Shown: piece after piece, positions 1-11,108 of the stretch | Position numbering within the stretch: position 1 is the stretch's first letter | Layout of the letters: each line of letters opens with the position of its first letter | Assembly: GCA_964035545.1 (NCBI GenBank) | Contig: OZ037765.1 | Coordinates: forward strand, 23,130,004-23,190,003 | Reading direction: 5' to 3' | From: Bugula neritina | Taxonomy: Eukaryota > Bryozoa > Gymnolaemata > Cheilostomatida > Bugulidae | DNA length: 60,000 nt | Made by a program: the position numbers and the translations under genes | Notes under the pieces: model-generated | Seen by the model: the letters and a program-made list of their open reading frames with translations, nothing else | Database searches by the model: none | Told to the model about the DNA's origin: nothing

Positions 1-2184
1 TCATCACGCCATATGGATTGCATCATCATTTACAAACTAGCCAATAGAAATCAATCCCATATGCGTGAACACAAGAAGTTACAGAAAGCTCTAGACATGC
101 CCGGAGCCAGGCTTATACATAACGACCACCAACCCATGTGCGTGATATAAGAACAAAGAAAAGGTAAAAGAAGATTTTAGACTTGACCCGTTGAATGCAT
201 TAAGTACATTGCAGTACACTTCCGTCTATTACTTACAGGCATGAAAATATGTAAAACTAAAAACTACTGCAGGGCAGCAGGAGGTATAGTAATGTCAAGA
301 TGTACAGCCAAAAATAACTTCACCATAACAAAAAAATCATTCGAGCAATGTAAAAATTGAGGTACAGCCACTCAAAGTCAAAGTAAAACTAGATAGTGGA
401 TTATGAGTTACGATCAGACTATGACTATCATTATGACTATTAGTATTACTATTAGTATTATTAGACTATACTTGTAGTTGTATAAGTTAAGTATAACATT
501 AACAATCAGTATCACTGTGATAATCATAATGTCAAACAGATAAATGAAATAAAACATAAGTGGAATAAAATTAAATAAAATTAGAAATGACAAGATCATC
601 ATCACCATAAATATCATCATCGATCATGATTATCAACGTCAAGATCATCATGGTCCCTTCAAGTTCATAATATTTAATTTCATATTGATATTGACCACAT
701 GATCATCATCAAGATAATGATGTTCATCAAAATGAAAGCTACAAGTACAACCGCAGTAAGATTAATACAGCCATTATGATTATTATTACGTTAAGCTCAA
801 ATTCAAGTCTAGAAAAATATGTTAAATATACTGAGGTTTGTATAAGAATTAACCAATTACACTTCACATTTATCATTAACTTCCATGAAAAGGTAGTAAT
901 TTCATGCACAAAATGTTAAAACCCGGAAACAAATAAGACTGAGTAATTGACGCACTGCAAATACTCGAAATTTCAAAATGCTTGCTAAGCAATTTTATAT
1001 GCAAAAATTTTATGTTGAGTATTATAAAAAATAATTTGATTTAATAATTTGTGCGTTTTTGCTGTTACAAAGTAGTGTATGTAAAACTGTAAAAAAGTTC
1101 TCAACAAAGTTGTGTGAAGTTGTCTACTCAACCAAATTGAGTTTGTAACCCCAAACATAACATGGTTTAACTTGAAATTGTAATTATGTAATTATTTATT
1201 GTTTTTCTTACCAAATATAGATGCAGCTTTTGACTTGGACGGCAAAGGTTAGCTCCATATGTGATAGTCAAACTTTCATGAGTGCTTATAATTATTGTCA
1301 TGTAACTTTATGCAAAATTGTTTGTAAGTGCTTGCATTATCCATTATGCTCACTTGTATAAATAGCTGTTTCCTCTGACCACAAACACTCTCATCAAAGG
1401 AGTCAGAAACTGTATTTGGTATGTTTTTGAAATTCTACTGATGCACTTCCGGATTGAAGCTGGCTTCAGAATACTGGAGTTTCGACAGCAGGAAGCAGGA
1501 TAATTATGATGCAACATATAAAGATAGTAAACAGAAAATATTGTCCATTTAAAATCCAAAATCTTAGAGAGTTCAGTTAATATTCACAGCAACAGCTATT
1601 AAGTTATAACACTATAAAGTGTACATGGTGATTTAAGACTATATGCATAAAAGTTGCATTCTATATATATATATAGTATCATAGACGCTGTTGATTTTTT
1701 ACTAATCAAATTACATTCCGAGAAAAGAACGAATAATAAATAAATACTGCATCTTCTCAACGCATCCAATGATATTTACTAAATAAAAGGTATGTGCACC
1801 CAGATAAATTGCAGCCACCATTGGTCACTTGGTATCTGCGTTGTATATAAACCATAAGGGAGGACAACTTTATGATTATGTAATTGGACACTGCTTACAT
1901 GTTCTTCTGTTTTTCCTTACATTTTATTCTCAAATAACACACAAATGACTCTCATTTCAACATTTACAACCAATACTTATTTATGAGAAAATTAAAGCAA
2001 TAATCACTGTGTAATTTCAACAGGTCAAGTAGCATATATTTTTACAACGATTACTAAAATACCATATTTCATAGGCCAGAAACAATCTATAATTTATAAC
2101 AAATAATACAAATTTTCTATCAAATAATAACATGCAGTGGAGAAATAGGGGTGAATTAATTGAGTCAGTTAATGAATTCACTAA
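1..2184. other. Intergenic, no gene recognised
   Basis: No exon with family resemblance or convincing splice sites was found here on either strand. The stretch is AT-rich and contains degenerate trinucleotide-type simple sequence of the TAT/TAG/GAT kind, clearest around 415-470 and 590-650. The right end is the 3' flank of TMEM17, and a reverse-strand AATAAA at about 1923-1928 could be its polyadenylation signal. Confidence 0.6.
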
Positions 2185-4092
2185 TCAGTCTGCTTTTCCA
2201 TGGTTTATATTCCCATCTTCATCAATGTCTTCTGCTTTTATGAACTGTTGAATGTGAAACAAAGACACCTACAATGGAAACAAGGATAAAACTAGCAGAC
2301 TACAACAACTTGGAATATAACAACTCAAGTTATAATTAAAGCTATAATTTAGGTGTACTACAGGTCCATAAATAGAATTATTTCATACTTACTTGATGAT
2401 TAACCATGGAACGTAAAGCTACAGCACCAATTATGATTTCACAGACCACAAATATTGCTAGCACCGAATTCATAGCAATTTCTAAAGGCATATTTTTTGT
2501 AGCTTTATAATTTAATAATAAGAAGAGAGTTGATGGAAACTGAAGGAGAATGGTTAACAACCAAGAACCGGCAAGTTCTGGAACCTAAAACAATATTTTG
2601 AAAGTGAGTAAAGTGATCAACAAAAAATAACACTGTGTTATTTCTTTTTACCGTTAATTTCAAAGCCAGGCCATTTAATATTTCAGCATACACTCATTAA
2701 CAAAAACAAGTAAAAAAGTCGGTATGAAATTTCTTTATCAACAAAACACAAAGTGCGCACATTTACATGAACTAGAGTTTCATATTTATCAAGAATCAAA
2801 ACTCTTGTAAGAATTTAACTGTAAGCATTAACATGTAGGCTACAAACTTTGCCTTTCTAGAGGCAAGGTTTTGGTGGGTTTACTGTGTAATACAGAAGTA
2901 ATGATGAGCATATTATCTTCTCCCCTAATGGCCACAGCCGATTCACCAGCTAAACACAACGTGTTACCTTTTCTGTAAGATTTCCAAGGTATCCCAGATA
3001 AAGTCGTATAATTTCCACTATAGACATCATAACAATTAATGAAATTATTACAACTTTGTATAGGGCATCCAGGCATTCATACTACAACACATACAAAACT
3101 TTTAGAAAATAACTTTTTTTCTAAATAAGTATGTTAAACTTGCATATAGTAAGTCATTACTCCAAATTTCTTTTTCATTAGCATTCATAATAGTTGATAG
3201 TAACATATTTTATGAAGAAAATAAAATTATCTTATTTCAATAGAAAATATTTATAAATGATGAAAAATTTAACACTTTGCCCAATTTACCTTTGCTTGGT
3301 ATGTGACACAACTGGATATAATCCACATAGGAAAGAAAAAAGCATTAAAGTAGAGTGCCATTTGAAGGGGAAGACTGGTCATATATTCATTTCCTGAAGA
3401 TGGATATCAACATACAACATAATTTCTTAAAGCTTGCTTTCAGTTACTTAAAACTATTTGAATAAACCACACTTTCCTAATACATTGTTGGCAGTAAAAG
3501 AAATATCTATACTCTATACTCTATAGTAATCAAAACTATCACAGAACTTGCAGTCATAACCCCGAAATCAAATTTAAATTAAAATAGATCGTCATTATTA
3601 CTGCTGTGGCTATAGTAATAGTGTATCATATTCATTTTGATCTTTGTCTATAACAGTATAACTATAACATCAACTAATACTATAAGTATAAGTATAAATT
3701 ATTAAATAGAAGACTAAATACAACTACAAATACAAGGCTAAGGTGAAGATTATCATTATGATAAACTATTATTTAGTATTACTAATACTAATACTAGTAA
3801 TAGTAATACTATTAGTATTAATATTAGTATTAGTAATAGTATTAGACATTTACAACTACATTAGTATAACATTATGATTATGATTATGGCTGAGTTTAAC
3901 TATAAAAATATTTTCGAATAATGCCTCAAAGCCGTTATTTATTGCAGAAATTCAAGATAAAAAAATACCTCTTCGAACATCTTTTGAAATATGGTGACGA
4001 GAAAATGAATTGTGGTCAACAAATAACTTTTCAGTTACTTTACTGACAGCTTTTCTAACATTTTTCGGCAGTCCTGGCCCATGATCAGCCAT
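2185..4092 (-). CDS. TMEM17: Transmembrane protein 17, ciliary transition-zone protein
   Basis: TMEM17 proteins are small four-span membrane proteins of the MKS module of the ciliary transition zone, which gates membrane protein entry into cilia. Five exons on the minus strand: 4092-3969, 3393-3290, 3081-2968, 2584-2393 and 2268-2185. They sum to 618 nt, giving 205 residues, close to the vertebrate length of about 198. All introns are GT-AG and the phases close. The start is the ATG in exon 1 (MADHGPGLPKNVRKAV), with a soluble N-terminus of about 45 residues. Hydrophobic segments lie at about residues 50-74, 84-110, 119-139 and 148-170. Family hallmarks seen are SLPLQMALYFN, the IVEIIRLYLGYLGNLTEKVPELAG segment across exons 3-4, and NMPLE before the last helix. 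WDR70 lies upstream on the same strand, about 1 kb away. Confidence 0.95.
3770..3850. repeat. Degenerate (TAN)n trinucleotide repeat
   Basis: A run of TAT, TAC and TAG trinucleotides switches strand sense halfway (…AATACTAATAC… then …ATTAGTATTAG…), making it partly self-complementary. It lies in the first intron of TMEM17 (3394-3968). The same type of sequence recurs at about 415-470, 11975-12215, 22375-22500 and 36399-36452, so it is a genome-wide simple-sequence style rather than a gene-specific element. Confidence 0.7.
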
Positions 4093-5117
4093 TTTGTCAC
4101 GTGGTGTAAACAAGAGACAAATCTCGATGCGAATAAGTAGCATTTCTAAAGTTCAAGAAAAGATAACTACTATTCTAAAAAGCATAATTTTGTTTCTAGT
4201 AGACATCAAGCATTTAATACCATAATAACCATAAATCTTGTCATTCTAAAATGATTTAATGATGGGTTATTGTTTTTAAAGTTTTAGAAATTTTGCCAAC
4301 GTAGCCAATGAAAAAGGTGAAAATATCTATTTAAAGTGTACATTGACCAGCTGCAGTGCTGTTAGACCCTAGGGCCTAGAGTCTAGACTCTAGATAATGT
4401 TAAGAGCTAAAATAGCATGTAGTAAATAAAGTATAATTAAAGAGCTTGAAGTTTGTCCAATAATCTTTAGTGTCCATTACACGCATCAGTAAAATTTTCT
4501 TTGCCAAGAAGTTGCAATCTAAACTTGCTTTCTGCTTTCAATCATACTCTCTAAAAGGACACTCAACTATTGATCATTGATTACTTTAGTAACTGGCAGG
4601 TCTCAAACCATGGTTTATTTTGAATATTTTGTTACATATATACATTATATTCACAAGTTAAAGCAAAAAATGATAGATCTTATTGCATGCCTGTGTTTAC
4701 TTTTATATGCTTTGTTAGCTATGCATATCTACCTATTAAACAAGATAACCATAACAAATACATTTAATATTTTAGAAGACCTGTGAGGATTACAAAGAGT
4801 GCAGGGATCTAAAAATAAGATAAAAACTAGTCATTTATTTTTTTGCATAGTGCCATTGTATATAACATGTTTAAAACGTATGCATTAAGCTGATAAAACA
4901 TTTATTGTACTAGTTTTCTTCAATGGACTAGTAAATATTATTAAATTAAAAAAATAATATAAATGAGTGTAATATTTACAAAAAGGTTCCGTACAGATAA
5001 GTATCTTATTCTAAAAATGTATATTACAGCAAGTCTTATCATCTACCATATAGACACATAGACGGTAATTTACACATTGTTGCTATGCATTGTTCTGGCG
5101 AATTGTAAAGGAGGTGT
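4093..5117. other. Spacer between WDR70 and TMEM17
   Basis: No coding exon was recognised. The stretch holds the presumed promoter and 5' UTR of TMEM17 (reverse strand) and the 3' flank of WDR70. A CACGTG E-box-like hexamer lies just upstream of the TMEM17 ATG at about 4098-4103, and a CTAG-rich palindromic patch at about 4368-4395. The 69-codon open frame at 4577-4786 resembles no family I know and looks like chance. Confidence 0.6.
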
Positions 5118-8100
5118 TTAGAGTTTCGGTTTTTTCCATGCCGGCACATCATCTTCCCCATCACTCTTTTCTTCTTCTTGTAAAATAGTTACTGGCTGCG
5201 TTCTGTAAGTTTTACAGTTCAAAGAAGTATGCATGACAATTCAGTGTATAAATCAAAAAGAGTTTCTCATAGTGCATGTTAAAATTCTCAACTTGATAAA
5301 CAAAAATACTCACTTGTGGTAGGCTTGACCTGACCAGTAAGGATCTTTAGCAGCTTCTTCAGCATGTCGAAGAATAGCAGCTCTGGGATCTTTATCACGA
5401 TCATCAGGTTTACGAGTAGCAATCTGCTTTGCAACATATTGAGACAATGTTGATCCATGAGCCATAACTCTTCCATCCACGCCGACTGTTAATCAAAAAT
5501 GATTAAAGTATTACAATATAATATTTAGACATGTGTATCTCATCCATGAATAGTGTAGATAAATCAAATACTTATAGTAGTTACCTATCACTTCCCAATT
5601 GAATGAGTGATACAAAACTGTGCCCAAATTCACCAGAGTTTTAGTGTGAAATACTAAATAAGAAACTATTGCTAAGGCGCTCTTTATGAAAAGTTATATG
5701 TAGTTATCAAAAAATTATTGTTTCGTGTAACAAAAGATAATGCCCCGAGTGAGGATCGAACTCACGACCTTCAGATTATGAGACTGACGCGCTGCCTACT
5801 GCGCTATCGAGGCACGTTACTTTGCGCGGGTATACATAAGGTATTGTATACCAATGCTGTAGTAGTTTTAGTACTAAACGAGTACATATGAAATACATTA
5901 TAGCTAGGTTGGCTAATTTTATTTCAGCGAGGGCACAGTTGGTTTTTAAGAATATGGCTATTTTACTTGCCAGTACCTACAGCTAGTTACTTCTTTCGTG
6001 AATACCGTTGGTAATAGATGGAAATAGAAAGTATCCAAGTGCTGTGTTTGAGTAAGTATATGATTTTGTTGCAAATTGAACTAATAAAAGTGATGAAATG
6101 ATTGATAAACTTTTACATCTAGGCACAAAAAATAGACATACAACAATAGACATACAACAATAGACAATAACAATTATAATTGGATGATCTTCCCAATCAT
6201 CAGAAATTGTGGCATTTAAATGACTTAAATTTAAACCAATGACCTAGTGCTCTAGCAACTAAACTATGGATGCTCCAATATGATCGTCAACCAAAAAAAC
6301 TTTACCTGTTATCAATAGCTTCCAATATTAAACCTTGACTTTAGATAAATTTAAATAAGTTATATTGATGTTAAATTTTTACTTGATACTCGTATATTAT
6401 TGAGTCATACTCTTTTACACTAAAGTCTATACCTACATGTACAGCTATTTTACTAAAACTTGCTCTTGAGTTTCGAGTAAATTCAATACATATAAAAACG
6501 TATGCTTACTGGAGCCGCTGATGGGTTTCATTGGAGCTTGTGACTTGACTGGATCCTTCCTGGCCTTTTCAACCTGCTTTTTGGTGCTCATTTCACGGTC
6601 TTCCTTGAACATCTTCAGCGCATAGGCTGTAAGCAGTAGAAATGTGAACATAGTGAGTGAATTTAAAAGGAAAACTTTGTGGTGATAATTATGGCTTACA
6701 TTTTACATTAATGTTATGAATCCAATGGTGATAGCATTTAGATTAGAGTGAAAACACTTTATTATGCATACAAAATAGTAGTCAAAATATAAGATTCAAA
6801 TCTTGCAAATAATGTAGCACATAATATAAAGTCTTTGTCGAATAAATATTACATCAAATGCATATTATATTATCACTAGTGAGTTGTAGCAATAGTAGCA
6901 ATACTAACGTGTTATGATCTTCTGGTGACTCACAAACTGCACATCATTCTTCTTCCTAGCTGTCTTTACAACGCAGAGTTTAGCACCTCTGTGACTCTTC
7001 TCAGGATCATAGTATAACTTACACTCACCATTTCCTGTGCCGATTACTAACTGATTGAGTCGAGGATGCCATAGACATCTCACTACGTGCTGAAAACAGA
7101 AAATCAGTATGAAAAATCAACAGCTGCTTAACACCGATACTTTGCAACATAAAAATCAACTACTTGCAAGAATAACAAAGAATAAGATCAATTGAGATTT
7201 TGAATTGATTTAAACCATGAGACTTGTCTAAAGTGAAGCACTAATTACATATTATAATACTGCGAAAAAGTGTAAATAAGTTAACCACTGCTCTTCTAAG
7301 ACAATGTGGAGTAGGATTATGGGAAGACTTACTGAGTCTGACACATTTGACTCCATCACACGCTGAAGGGAAAGTCTCTCCAGGAACACCAGTTTGCCCT
7401 GTGTCTCCCCTCTGTTTAAAGATGTACCAGTTACCACCATTTTATCATCAGGGCTGAAACAACAGTCTGTCCTACAAAAGTAACAGGGCAGGATGAATAT
7501 AAGATAAATAAATAAAAGACGCTATTTTAAGCATAAAAAATCAAAGTGATATCTATTTTAATATATACATAGGATGTATATAGAAATCAAAATTAGTGAG
7601 ATAGAGCAGGCAGACTATGACAAAAGATAATCATGTGCAATAACACTCTGCTACTCACATGGGAAATTTATTGAACAGGTTATTGGCTACAGCTACAGGT
7701 TCCTTTAGTTTTCTTAGATCCCACAACTTCACAGTATCATCACCTAATAAATAGATAAAATTTTATAATTAGTCATTACAGTGTTTCTTGCTCTTACATG
7801 GGACAGAATACAATATATTATGTAGAGAGCACATACAAATTTAATATCATGTAGAAAAACCTTCAAAAAATACAACTTTTAGTCATTAAATTATGTTTCT
7901 GGTGCTAAACTTGGGAAAACAAAAACTGCTTAATGACAGAATAAATTATATTCTAGACTCTAGAGAATGTATAGAAGAATTACCTCCTCTTGTGGCTATA
8001 GCCTGACCGTCATACGAAAACGTCAAACAGGAAGTATCAGTTCCATTCATGTGTGCATTTCGACACGTCTTGGCCACGTTTACATATCTTTTATAATCCC

Positions 8101-11100
8101 ACATTTGTATGCTGCCGTCTTGGCAAGCGGCAGCTATTAGCTTTCCGTCTTTACTATATGAACATGTTGTGGGAATCGTCTTTTTCCCTTGAGTGGTTTT
8201 AGTTTTTACAAGGTGTTTATGTTTTATACTGTCTACATTCCACAATCTAACTGTACTAAAACAAAAAGTTGTAAGAAAAGTGAACACAAGAATAAAAATG
8301 TGACATCAGTTTTTATAGATTGCTGATTGGTCTATAACGATGACCGACTAATACAAAACTGACAATATACGTAACACCCAATAATCTATGATGCTGTACC
8401 TCAAGTTATCAGAATGCTATATAAGCAAAAATGAAAGCTTTGTAATTTACCCATTCAGTGAAGGCAAAAACAAACATTTATCACTTACCAGCTAAAAAAT
8501 AATTTTGAGTGACACCCACAAACTATATAACTATGCATTATGTACCTGCACATTATACCTGCACAAAAAAGCTATCTAACTCCCACTTACATAGATGTGT
8601 GATAAAGAAACACCAGCTTTTAGTAGTCAATATTAGTATTGAGAATGACATGCGATATAATCAACTTGCTCATAAATCTGCTCAGACAATCCATAAAACA
8701 AAACTCATGCTTAGTAACTCACAAATTCTTCTACTCCATGAAATAACATATGTTGTGCTTATGTAATATTAGCCTGCATGCACTTTTAGAACTACTTGTT
8801 ATAGTATTACATGCAATGTTAGAGTCAGCTATTATTGTGTAAAAATATGTTTACATCGCTCAATTATATTATATCATATTATACTATACAAATAATGCCA
8901 GTTCAACTAGAAGCACATAGCTCTACATGACTATTATCTACCAGGCCAGACATCCTATTTCTAATTCCGATAGAGATATCATGATATTTTTAGACAACAG
9001 GTCTTTCTACAAGACCCATCACAGTATTCCAACTTTGAGACTGGCTTCACTTTTTTTGTAACATGATTATTTAAAATGCCATACTGCTGTGAAATATCAA
9101 CTCCGTTACATCATCAGTTATAGAATGTCTTTCTTACCCATCATTGGAGCAGGTCATAAATTCATTTTTCACTTTAGGATTCCAGCAACCACAGTTCAGC
9201 ATAGCCGTGTGACCCTATCAGTATAACAACTAAGTAATAGAATCAAGAAGGTCTAATGGAATATGTGATTCCGTTGAAATAAAAATTTTGAAGGCAAAAC
9301 TACACTAGATTGGTGTTTTTTACACAAATAGATAAATGTACAGAAATAAACAAATCAAAATTATATAATCTATATTTCTGTAACAACCTGTGTGGAAGCT
9401 TGATCAACAATGTACTGATATCCTTTCTTACATTCCATGACTTCAAACCCATCCCTGTCTAATACTTTGGCTTGAGCATTTCCTCCCACAACCAAAATAT
9501 TCTCCCCGGTAGCGCTGTACTCAATACTGTGGATAGCATGGCTAAGGAAAATAAATAAAATTAGATAAAAATTATTGCAAGAAAATTTTTTCAGGCAAAG
9601 TTAACTTTGTTAAAAAAACTATTGTGTGATTTAAAATATAATAAAAACAATATAAAAAGACGGCAACCTATATTAAATAGAAAAACATTCAATGTTTTCC
9701 GGTTTTTCCCACTGTCCGTTGTGAAAGTGTACAAACCTTTCACAAGGAGTACATTTCCTAAACGACTGCAGAGACGCATCCATGCCAGCAAAATCCCACA
9801 GTTTCACATCATAGTCGTAGCCACCGGTTACTAGACGTGCACCTGACACATCCAATGCTAGAGCAGATACCTGTCAAATAAGAAGACTATAAGAATATGC
9901 TCAAAATTCTGGCAGAAATACCAGTGAGAAATATTTAATCTACTTGCCGTTTTAGTCCCATGCTTCATGATAACTTCATTGGTCATTGGAATCTTCTGAT
10001 CTAAAGTCTGCAAAGATATAAAAAGATAAATCGATTACCATACACAAAGTTGATTGCCTTACATAATTGCAGCAAAACACCAAAGTTGGTCTTTTATATG
10101 TTTTTCAGACAACATTGCATACAAATAAAAAAATTAGTCTAGAAAAAATTGCTACATACTTCCTCAACTTCATCTTCTGCATCTTCAACTTGATCTGCTT
10201 TTGGAGGTGTTGGCCCTATTTCATCATCTGAGTCTTCTTCTTGCTTGGTTTCAGATGATCTCTATAAATTGTAGAAATTAAATAAAACAATTGAAAAATA
10301 TAACAACTTTTAAAGCACACGCACCAAGCCACCAACAACAGTGAAGTATACATTACCACACATCAAACTAGACTGTTTTGTGTAAGCATAATCTAAGGTA
10401 GAAGTTTTAGTTAACCATATTAAGGTTCGAAGGTATAGGTGGTCCTATTTCCTCTTCATTGTCAGCTCCATCTGCGTCAATTCCAGTACTTTTACTCTCT
10501 ATTGTGGCTTTATATTGGTCCTCTAAATCAGCTACAGTTTAGTAATCAAAGGGTATGTAACTTAACATTTGCCATAAAATAACACATAAAAGAAATTAGA
10601 AAAAGATGTGTACAAAATGTTATAGAAAAAGCAAAATTTGAAAAAGATAACTGCAATGTGAAACTTGGGAAAAAAATTCAATCTGAAATATGAATAAACT
10701 ACAGCAACCAGCAAAATAGTTTACCAACAAAGGAAGTTTCCTGCATACATAAATAGCTATAAGCACACAAAGTTTAGTGTACTTAGTACGAGATACAAGT
10801 GTAATTTTTCTACAAAGTTGTTTTGCTAAAACACAACCATAAAATCTCTAACATACCAACTTTATCTTGATTCCTTTCAACTGCTGTTTTTCTAGCTTCT
10901 TCAAACATAGCCATAAAATCAAAACTCTTAGCCTTTTTGTCACTTCCTAGTTAAAGTACATAAAAAAGATTTTTATGTACTATGTACAAATTATTTTGCT
11001 TAGAAACCTGCAACAGACACTCATTTCGCTTTGATGTTTGTAACATAACTAGTCATTTGACTAAAACTATGCAAAGCATCCAACAAGAAAATAAAACAAA

Positions 11101-11108
11101 CCTGACAT
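5118..11108 (-). CDS. WDR70: WD repeat-containing protein 70
   Basis: WDR70 is a nuclear WD40 protein. In other organisms it acts as a substrate receptor of CUL4-DDB1 ligase that promotes H2B monoubiquitination and DNA-end resection. Fifteen exons: 11108-11102, 10946-10857, 10531-10416, 10261-10160, 10007-9948, 9870-9737, 9541-9388, 9214-9138, 8255-7984, 7743-7659, 7471-7333, 7089-6909, 6626-6510, 5485-5314 and 5202-5118. They total 1791 nt, giving 596 residues (human about 654). The N-terminus is acidic and low in complexity. The WD40 region starts near residue 110 and includes LVTGGYDYDVKLWDFAGMD, IPTTCSYSKDG, GTDTSCLTFSYDGQAIATRGG and HVVRCLWHP, all diagnostic of WDR70. A WDLR motif (WDXR, DDB1-binding type) sits at about residues 345-348. 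The C-terminal tail after IITPYALKMF is basic and charged, as in the family. The first coding exon is only 7 nt. The intron at 9947-9871 has a GC rather than GT donor. Confidence 0.96.
5741..5813 (-). tRNA. trnM(CAU): tRNA-Met (CAT), elongator
   Basis: The 73-nt reverse-strand sequence folds as a cloverleaf. The seven-pair acceptor stem (GCCTCGA with TCGGGGC) contains one G-U pair. The anticodon loop is CTCATAA with anticodon CAT, and the T-arm carries GTTCGATCC. It is nearly identical to the animal elongator initiator-independent tRNA-Met, including the unpaired T-T at the end of the anticodon stem. No intron; the 3' end lacks encoded CCA, as expected for a nuclear gene. A T4 run at 5735-5732 can terminate Pol III. 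It lies in the 13th intron of WDR70, on the same strand. Confidence 0.95.

Noticed and set aside
1350-1559. 69-codon reverse open frame left of TMEM17
   Set aside because: No family resemblance and no exon signals.
4290-4325. RFX X-box upstream of TMEM17
   Set aside because: Only partial similarity (GTTGGC and a CCAAT-like string); not enough to call a ciliary promoter element.
4577-4786. 69-codon forward open frame between WDR70 and TMEM17
   Set aside because: No homology, no supporting signals, and hydrophobic only through AT-rich codons.
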